A stretch of 64,000 nucleotides of DNA from the NCBI GenBank assembly GCA_003313425.1, contig NHZP01000097.1, forward strand, positions 17,101 through 81,100, written 5' to 3'. Each line of letters begins with the position of its first letter. Position 1 is the first letter of the stretch. The notes beneath the pieces were generated by a model that was not told the origin of the DNA, ran no database searches, and saw only the letters and a program-made list of their open reading frames with translations. Source of the stretch: Pseudopyrenochaeta lycopersici. Taxonomy: Eukaryota > Ascomycota > Dothideomycetes > Pleosporales > Pseudopyrenochaetaceae. Below are positions 55,740 to 64,000 of this stretch, piece after piece. Made by a program: the position numbers and the translations under genes.

Positions 55740-58700
55740 AAAGTTAATCTAGAATTAACTCTTACATTCCTTAAAGAACCTAAACCTTTAGCAGCTCTAA
55801 ACGTTGTTAATTACACGCCTTAAAGGGCTACTATTAGACCTTAATTAATAGCTAACCTCTCTAAGTTTAGGATAACTGCCCTTAAATAAGACATAGAGTA
55901 CTTTAAGATAAGGAATAAAAACTATAAGAATTAAGAAAGGAAATACTTAGATAAGTAGAAAGCTATTAAGGAGATTATAATCTTTATATAATCTACTATC
56001 TTACTTTACCTACAGGAAATATATTATAAGATAAGGTAAAGCCCGCGTAAATAGATTAAGAACTTTATAGATACAGTTAGTATAGATAAGTAAATTAAAC
56101 ACAAACGCGCGCGAGACTAATACCTTAAATCGCTAAAGCTAATAAGAAATACAGCTAACTAAGATTTATAGCTTACTAATTATAATTAAGCTATAATATA
56201 AGTAGAGGTAAAAGGAGTTACTAAGGTAAAGGATATAAACTTAGTTACTAAAGACTTTATAGTCACAGTATAGAATATAGTACCTATATAAGCTACCTTA
56301 TTTTAAGATACTAGTTAATTTACTTCTAGTATTATATACTATAAGATAATAAAGTAGTTTAGAGGCTATATAGTTATAATAAAGCCTTAGAAAATAGGCA
56401 GATATAAAAGCGCATATGCAGTGTTAGATAACTTAGTATTTTACATAGATAATTTAGAAAGTATATAGAGAAATAAGAAGGAAAACCTCTATAAACCTAG
56501 TACTCTAAATCTATAAAGGTAAGGCAGACCCTAAGATTAACATAGTTAGAAGGAGATAAAGAGATTATCCTTAGACTAGGAGCTATCTAGTAAAGTTAGA
56601 AGCTCTAAGTACCTAGTATATAAGATACGCTATTTACTTAAGGAGTATTACTATATACACCTTAATAAGGCGCTAGAATAGTTTAAACTAAAACCTATAC
56701 TAAAGAACTACGTAAGAATAAAGTAAGAGTAAGATCCTAAGTTCTAGGGCCTCTTATAAGGGTAAAGTAAACTCTATTTAAATATACTAGTTATAAAAAA
56801 TTTATATACTCTTACTCTAGAAGTGCTAGATAATTAACTAGAAGGATAAAGTATTATAAGGATAGATGCTACCTTTATCTTAGCGTTATTTAGAACTAAC
56901 TTTAATAATTACTTATTAAAATATTTATTTATCTTTAACTTAGGTTTAACTTATTATATAATAAATAACCTTAATAGACTCTATAACTTTAGACTACCTA
57001 TATATAGAGACTTTATATAGGTAGGTAATATAAAGATATAGGTTAAGGGGTACAGCTTAATTAAGCTAACTCTTATAGGGCGGTAAAGAATTAATAGACT
57101 AACGTTACACAACGTAGCTCTATACCCTAACCTACACTATAATCTAGTATTATTCTAATTATTAAGGTAGAGAGGTATATAGTAGGATACTAAAATTAAA
57201 CTAACTATACTTAGAAAAGTAGACAGAATAATTATAGGAAGTCTTACTAAGATTTATAGCTAATAGGTAATTAAGTATTAACTAATATACTAGGCTTCTA
57301 ATTATATACATAAGATAACGTTATAAATAGAAAGAGCTATATAAAAGGTATTAGCCTTACTTTAGTATAAGTAATTAGGCTATCTAGGGCTAGTTACTCT
57401 TAAGCACCTCGCTTTATAAGCTTAGGGGGTACAGATAAAAGGTATTACTATAGTAGAGTGCGACTCCTATAAGAGATCTAAGTCCTAACGCTAAATTAGA
57501 AGAGTACTATAAACTTATAAAGATAAACCTAGTAAAAGACTAGCTATTAATTTCTATATATATAAAATATAAAGTATAATAAAGGAGAAGAGTTAAATAC
57601 TTATTATAGATAGGTTCTCTAGGATGTAGTAGGACTTCTATTTTATAGATAATTACCCTACTAAATTAATAATTAAGATACTTTTAAACTTTATTCTATT
57701 TATAAAGAACTAGTTTAATATTATAATTAAAGTTATTAAGTTAGATAATAAAATTATAATAGTTAAGCTAGAAGTAGAACGCTAGTTAGTATTATAAGGG
57801 ATAACTATTAAGCCTTCTACCCTAGATATATAAGATTAGAATAGAGGTACTAAACGCTTAGGGGGTGTAAATAAGGAGAAATCGCGTACTATGCGCCTTA
57901 ATACTAACTTATCCTAAGAGCTATAGCCCGAAATTACTTAAGCTAGGGTGTACCTATATAATTAAATACTAAATTATATAAATAACTAGAAGACACTATA
58001 TAAGGCCTTCTTTATAAGGGTTACACTTAATAATAGAGTTATAATAATATCTAAGAAGCTAAATCTTACTTATTTAAAAGCCTATAGCTGCAAAGTATTT
58101 ATAATAACAGATAATACTTACTAAGGTAAATTAAGACTTTAACAGCTAGATCTAAAAGCCTAGGTTAGCTACTTAGTTAGCTATTAATCCTTAAATATCT
58201 ATTAAATTTAGATCCTATCTCTTATAAAAGTAATAAGGATATAAGATATTATATTTAATAAGTAAATAGTATTTAATAGTAAAACTAAAGACCTAATAGA
58301 TAACCTTATATATAGTACGCTATAAGAAATTATAACCTATATAAAAATAATAGAGCTTCCTACTCTAGCCTATTAACTAGAGACTAAGTCCTTTTATAAA
58401 GATAATATAGTTAAGGACACTAATAACTTTAAAGAGGAAGATCTACTAGGGTACTATCGCGGAAGGAGAATTAGGGATATATACCTAACTCCTCTATTTA
58501 TACTACTACTAGCAGCACTCTTTATAAGTCTAATAGCAGGTATATAGGTAGCTAATATAAACTTATACTTATTAAAACTAATTCCTTAGGCAGCCGCCTT
58601 TATAGCTAGTACCTAGGTAGGCAACGTAGGAAACTATAGATAGAAAGTTATTAATAAGGCTTAGATAAAAAGGATACTTACTAAAGGCTTAAAGATCTAC

Positions 58701-60330
58701 TAAAGCTAACTTCTACTACTACCTACGCTGTATACTAACCTTAAATACTATCTTATAGAAGAGCTATTTAAGGAGGCAGAATAAGTATACCTTAAAAGCT
58801 AAAGATAAATAAAGTTATAGATAGAGGTCCTGCTTAAGCTAATTAAGGCTGCAGGATAATAAATTCTTAACTATATATAAGTATATATATATAAGCTAAA
58901 TAAGCATAATTAATTCCTTAAGTATAAAGCACGACTTATAGTCTAAGGAGACTAATAGTAATATATTATAAAGTAAGATATATATACTGCTACGTTAGTA
59001 AGTAGGTCCTTTTAAATACTAATAGTAATTACAGCTAAGTATAATCTTAAACTAAAGTAATATAACGTAATAAATATATTTATATATATAACTATAGACT
59101 AAGAAGTATATATAAAGATACTGCGCAGATATTATAAGAAAGGTATAATCTTCTAAGTTTAGAAGGCGTTATATAGGCTCTAAATATTACGCTTACTATA
59201 GTAAAAGGAGTTTATAATAACTCTTAAAGCCTTAAGATTTATAGAAGTACTATATAAGCTATACTATATAATTAAAGATAAACTTATTATCTTCTTCTAT
59301 ATAGATAATATTATTCTTATATACTATAAGTTAAAGACTATAGAAGTAGAATAAGTAGTTAAGCTGCTTATAAGAAAGTATGTAATAACAGGTAGTAATA
59401 ACCTATAGTAGTTTCTAGGAGTTAAGGTTATCTAAAAGTAAGATTAACAACTTATTTATCTCTCTTAAGCTGCTTATACTAAGAAGATAAGTTATTTAGT
59501 TAATAATTAGAATTATTAATATAATACACTAATAAGCATAGTTAAACTAAAGCCGCGCTTAGGATTAGTAACACTATCTTAAGTTAATAAGTATTAACGT
59601 AAAGTTAGTTTACTACTATACGCAGTAGTTATAATAAGGCCTAATATTACTTTCTTTATATTAAGACTAGCATAATTCTTATTAAACCCTAGTAAAGAGC
59701 ACTATAATGCTGCTAATAGAGTACTACTATACCTTAATAAGATAAAGTCGCGAGCACTATAACTTAGAGGAGGTAATTACCTATAAGTTGTAAGCGACGC
59801 CTTATTTACTAATAACACCTTAGATAAGAAAAGCTCTTAAGGATATGTAATTAAGTTATTTAATAGGCTAATCGCATAGAAAGCAAATAAATAAGATACA
59901 GTAACTATATTAATAACTAAAGCTAAATTACTAGCACTATTATAAGTAGCTAAAGAAGTAATCTTTATAATATAACTACTAGAAGAACTAGAAGTTAAGC
60001 TACTATTACTTATAATAATAATTTAGTGCGATAATACTTAAATAATCTAGCTAGTAACTGCAGAAGTATTAAAGCTCTAGACTAAGCTTCGCTATATTAA
60101 TATCTATAATTATTAGCTTAGATAAGGAGTTTTATTAGGAAAGATAAAAATAGAGTATATATATTTAACTAAAATAATCGCAGACAGCCTTATAAAGGCA
60201 TTACCCTATAATAAATAGATTAACTTCTTAAAATAACTTAGACTAGTAGAAGTAAGAAACTATAAGGTAATAAAAGAAGTACTACTTAAAGAGATCTAGA
60301 AACAGCTTAAGGACCTTATAATCGCATAAG
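55740..60330 (+). pseudogene. copia-2 Gag-Pol, RIP-destroyed
   Basis: Many stops, but the order is readable: gag (about 55740-56500), GAG-pre-integrase and integrase (about 56880-58200), then RT with FFYIDNIIL at about 59299-59325 (equivalent to FFYVDDIIL; GAT to AAT). RNase H follows: KSRALQLRGG...SDALFTNNTLDKKSS (about 59740-59840) and IADSLIKALPYNK near 60180. It resembles copia-1 in every domain. Confidence 0.85.
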
Positions 60331-60381
60331 GGGCTTATAACTAGTTATCTAGCTTACATAGTTATCTAAGCTAAGGAGGTG

Positions 60382-60598
60382 TGTTAGATTACATAAGTAC
60401 TGTAAGGCCTGTTAGATATAAAAGATAAACTTAGAAGTACTATATAGGAAAGGGCAATTAATAGAAGGACTAATACTACAGCCTTTAGAACCTCTAGAAG
60501 CAAAGCAGTTAAAAGAGGAGAGAGAACATAGAATTAATTAACCATGTTTATTATAAAAATTCATTAAAGATTAAGCTAAATAGTCCTTGAATCTGACA
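60382..60598 (+). repeat. copia-2 3' LTR
   Basis: TGTTAGATTACATAAGTAC to CCTTGAATCTGACA. It is the same length as the 5' LTR and differs mainly by transitions; the end TGACA is preserved here. Confidence 0.95.
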
Positions 60599-60603
60599 CA
60601 GAT

Positions 60604-62774
60604 ACTCTCTATTTCGTCTAGTTAAGTACTAGGTTACAGTGTCTTAACTAAGGTAGTCCTAGTATAATATTATAGGCGGCCGTCCTAAAGACGTCTAGTC
60701 TAACCTAGTGTATTTTAGAGGCTAGGCTAAGGCTAGTAGTAACCTTATAGGTTACTATCCCTCCTAATTTCCCGTTTACTACTATTATCTAGTAAAGTAT
60801 TTTTTTAAGACAGGTTATAGCCTTACTTTTAATATAGCTATCTTAGAGATATAGTTCACTTATAATCTAGAATTTATTATTGCCTTTAGCGTCTTTCCTT
60901 AAAGTTTTATTCTAAGTCTAAAGAGACTCTCTTCCTTTTATTAGATAGCCTAATACTACTTATTAGTGCTGGCTAGTTATAGACAAATCTCTTATCTATT
61001 TCTAGCCTTCTTACTATAAGAAGGTTTAGTTTTTAGTTTCTATCTAAAAATAAATTTTCCTTAAAACTATTTACTTCCTTTTCTAGCTTATAGCGCTTAC
61101 ATCCTAGATTTATATAGGTCTACTATAATTTATTAGTATATTACTTATTTATAATAATATTCTAGTTTACAGTATACTTATTATTATATCCTAGGAAGTA
61201 ATTTATTATTTATTTATCCTATAAGTAGTTAATATAATTATCCTATTAGTAGTTATACTATTACTATTTACACGCTCCCTTTAGTATTAAGAAGTATCCT
61301 TCTTAGAGCTTAATAGCGTAATAGTAGTCGTAGTAGTTATATATGCAGCAGAGGTATAATAGTAGTCTATATTTTAGGTTTCTCTAGTTGTAGTTATATT
61401 AGAAGAGTTTTTATCCTTTCTCTACTTAGGCTACAGCTTTTTATTTAATTTACTGCTTAGCTTATTCTGTAGAGAATCTAATATACTTAATATTCTCTAT
61501 TACGTATTCCTAATATATATTATTCTAGTTTAAGGGTTTATACTTTATTTTCTAGTCCTAGCATTATATATATATATATTTCCTGCTATATACTTTCTAT
61601 AGTGCTAGTATACTCTATATTCTCTATATTTTATTATCTAGTACCTATACCTCCTTAATACTTTCTATAGGTAGTAGTTAGTCCTAGTTAACTAGGGTCC
61701 TTAGATATAGTTCTACTAGAGCCTTATTATTCTAGTTAATCTCCTAAGTATTTAGAGTAACTTATCTATAGGTTTCTATAATCTAATGATTATCTTACTA
61801 TAGTAGTAATAAGAGTCTAGTACTATAGTTAGGGATAGTAACTACCTTCTAGTCTCTAAATTAGGTATTATTAAAGTTTTTAATTATATTAACTTTAAGT
61901 TAGGTAACTTTATTCTTTTACCTATAATTTTTTATAAAGTATCCTTTCTTCTTATAATTATAGTAATTACCTTTTACTTTCTCTATATCTATCTTCTAGT
62001 ATCCTACCTTCCTATTCTCTTATTTTTTATTAACGTTATCTAGATATATTAGTTCTAGTTTATTAGAAGTATAGTAACTAGTAGTATAAGTATTTCTAGG
62101 GTAGTAAATATAGCCTTTTTATTTACCTATGTAGTTTATTCTTCTTTTTCTATAGCTTTATAGTTCTTAGTTTAGTTTATATAGGTTATTATTAATCCTT
62201 ATATAGTTATTAATTAAGTTATTAAGGTTCGCGATAACGCATCCTATTCTTATAAGTTCTTCCTTAACTTATAGTTTTAGGCCCTATTAAAATATCCTTT
62301 TAAGAGCTTTATTATCCTATCTAATAATTATAAAGTATTATTTAAACCTATTAGCGTAGTTAGTAACAGAAGTGTGTTATTTTAGCTCCTGTATGTGTTG
62401 TTCTACTGCGATTTTCTTAGTCTGTATTCTAAAGATTTATTAGATATATTTTTTAAACTTATCTTAATCTTTAAATATTTCTGTGTTCTCTGCATTAATA
62501 ATTTCTTAGTCTATATATTATTCTAATTATAGTATAACCTACTCTAGTACCTTACTTATAAGGTAAGTTATTATAATAAGTACTTTATTACTTTTATTAA
62601 TATCTTTATAGAGGTAAAAGTAGAGGTTAAGTTAGAGTAACTATCTCTTAAGGTGTTATTAGTTACTACTAAATATAGTAGGTTTACTAATTAAATAACT
62701 CTTAGTAGACATAGTTAAAGAGTTAAGGGTAGCTACGTATTTACTAGGGCTGCTTATCTTAAGAGTAATTAAAA
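60604..62774 (-). pseudogene. gypsy-1 gag/protease side, RIP-degraded
   Basis: Minus-strand sequence between copia-2 and the 5' LTR of gypsy-1. Stops are dense and only a general charged, Gln/Leu-rich texture remains, so assignment rests on position inside the element. Confidence 0.55.
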
Positions 62775-63174
62775 TATTAAAGATCTAATTAAGTAGTTAT
62801 AATATAAAGTAACTAGTATTAACTAGTTAGTATCTTTAGAGTATTCTATAGATATACAGTGCTAGGTAGGTTAAAGGTAGAAGTATTAGATAGTAGTATA
62901 CTTATAGATTATCTTAAGTTAATTATAATATGCTATAGGGCTACATTATGCAAGTCTATATACATAATTATCTTATAGGATTCCTACAAGGCCCCCTCTA
63001 GGATTTCTAGGTTTATCTCCGTCCTATGGGACATAGTCCGTCTTGGCGTGGGTTTCCTAGGATTACGTAACCCTGGCGTTATTAGTTGGTTTAGAGGCTC
63101 GGTCTCTTCGTTAGTCGTCCGTGCCTCCTCCCACATCCTCATAACCGCCGCCTTGCCACTTCCTATTCGTAACA
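62775..63174 (-). repeat. gypsy-1 5' LTR with a half that escaped RIP
   Basis: 400 bp. From about 62940 to 63174 it keeps GC-rich, CpA-containing sequence (for example CCTCCTCCCACATCCTCAT), whereas 62775-62930 and the whole partner LTR are RIP-mutated. The minus strand of the intact half is open for 63 codons by chance. Confidence 0.9.
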
Positions 63175-63179
63175 CTATA

Positions 63180-64000
63180 TAATTTTAAAGTTTAGAGTAT
63201 AGAAAGGTATTATATTAGATAGAGGCCTTATCTTTACCTCTAACTTTTAGGTAGAGATTTACTACTAACTATAAGTAAAGCGTAAGCTAAGTATAGCTTT
63301 CTATCTATAAATAGATAGGTAAATAAAATACTAGAATTAAACGCTTAAATAGTACCTTTAAGTCTTTATATTAGTAGCTTAGAATTACTAAGTTAAGTTT
63401 TTAAGTATAGCTTAATTTACATATAATAATTTAGTTTATAAGTTAATAAAATTAACTCTTTTCTATACTATATATAGTAAGTACCTACTAGTTACCTTAC
63501 CTCTTAAGGATAGTAAGCTAGAGGAGGAGATACCTAATATAATAGAGAGAGTTAAGTATATATATAGCGTAAAGACCGCGCTTATAGAATACTTATAAAA
63601 AGTATAAAAGTATTAAAGCTAATATTATAATAAAAAGTATAAGAATAAAGTATTCTACTAAAGAGATCTTATATTACTTAGTACTAAGTATATTAACTTA
63701 ACTTACTAACTAAATAAAAAGTTATTTAATAAGTTTATTAGACTCTTTAGAGTATAAGAAGTAGTTAGAACGCAGGTATATTACTTAATCTTACTACTTT
63801 ACTACTATATTTATAATATATTTTATATCTTACTCTTTAAATACTAGAAATCTTAGTAAGAAGAAGAAGAAAATACTTAGCTACTTAATATTACTCCTAA
63901 AGGAGAGGAAGTTTAAGAAGTTAAAAAGATCTTAGGTAAATATATAAAGAAAGGCTAACTATAGTACTAGCTAAAGTAGAAAGGCTATAATAAGACTTAA
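63180..64000 (+). pseudogene. gypsy-2 integrase, RIP-degraded (partial)
   Basis: The plus-strand frame reads RGLIFTSNF, VKRKLSIAFYL and then YQN.TLK.YL (the catalytic Glu region of form TDGQTER.NQ.LE.YLR). It continues FTYNNLVYKLIKLTLFYTIY, equivalent to FAYNNSVHSST..SPFYALYG. This continues the RNase H at 50406-51402 across the gypsy-1 insertion and runs off the window. Confidence 0.82.

Larger units (their letters stand above)
55379..60598 (+). mobile_element. Ty1/copia element copia-2 (5,220 bp), complete structure, RIP-degraded
   Basis: Two 217-bp LTRs (55379-55595 and 60382-60598) have CAGAT duplicated outside them (55374-55378 and 60599-60603). A primer-binding site lies at 55596 and a polypurine AAGGAGGTG just before the 3' LTR. 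The size is normal for copia. It sits inside gypsy-1 and is therefore the youngest layer, yet it is itself RIP-mutated. Confidence 0.95.
51408..63174 (-). mobile_element. Ty3/gypsy element gypsy-1 (6.54 kb without its nested insert), RIP-degraded
   Basis: Two 400-bp LTRs (51408-51807 and 62775-63174) are flanked by CTATA on each outer side (51403-51407 and 63175-63179). Internal coding is on the minus strand, with RT before integrase (gypsy order). It contains copia-2 at 55379-60598. Subtracting that insert and its 5-bp target copy leaves 6,542 bp, a normal gypsy length. Gag-side sequence lies at 60604-62700 and pol at 51810-55373. Confidence 0.93.

Noticed and set aside
62984..63175. 63-codon minus-strand frame as a gene
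   Set aside because: It lies inside the un-mutated half of an LTR and has no counterpart in the partner LTR.
1..64000. tRNA and rRNA genes
   Set aside because: I looked for B-box GGTTCRANYCC and conserved rRNA words by eye; only single weak hits (near 5624, 29089 and 34638) without matching A-box or cloverleaf. A tRNAscan-SE run would settle it.

Overview
The window looks like a stretch of a filamentous ascomycete (Pezizomycotina) chromosome with 'two-speed' architecture. Genes have short GT-AG introns of about 47-105 bp. Protein families are fungal: a LysM/GH18 chitinase, an F-box/LRR-like protein, a Zn2Cys6 cluster and a DUF3435-like recombinase. Long AT-rich tracts are saturated with TpA and in-frame TAG/TAA, the signature of repeat-induced point mutation (RIP, CpA to TpA). 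I cannot name the species.

Layout. 1-4518: 5' part of a young, un-mutated Ty1/copia element on the minus strand; gag and pol share a frame and are separated by one TGA in the readthrough context TGA CTA G. 4519-6216: RIP-degraded DNA and a small DNA transposon with long inverted arms and a tandem repeat. 6337-13370: moderate-GC island with a broken LysM/chitin-binding/GH18 chitinase (minus), an intact 269-aa acidic protein (plus) and a small secreted protein (plus). 13600-30700: AT-rich block that is largely NOT transposon but RIP-killed host-type genes: an ATP-dependent DNA ligase, an unknown minus-strand protein, a Zn2Cys6 regulator, a hexapeptide acetyltransferase, a small MADS-like protein and a DUF3435-like tyrosine recombinase. 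A MITE and a Tad-type LINE ORF1 are mixed in. 31600-32740: a hAT deletion derivative with an 8-bp target duplication. 35698-39331: island with a two-exon secreted protein and an F-box/LRR-like protein. 39698-43860: a solo copia LTR and one hAT element inserted inside another hAT transposase. 44732-48417: a broken spermidine synthase copy, a hAT BED fragment and an intact branched-chain aminotransferase. 49977-64000: nested retrotransposons, copia in gypsy in gypsy, with both inner insertions defined by LTR pairs and matching 5-bp target duplications.

The genes do not form a visible pathway. What unites the window is genome defence. RIP has destroyed both transposons and duplicated host genes, and several otherwise normal genes in the islands (chitinase, spermidine synthase) carry TGG-to-TAG changes that fit the same process. 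The youngest copia element and the solo LTR carry no such damage.
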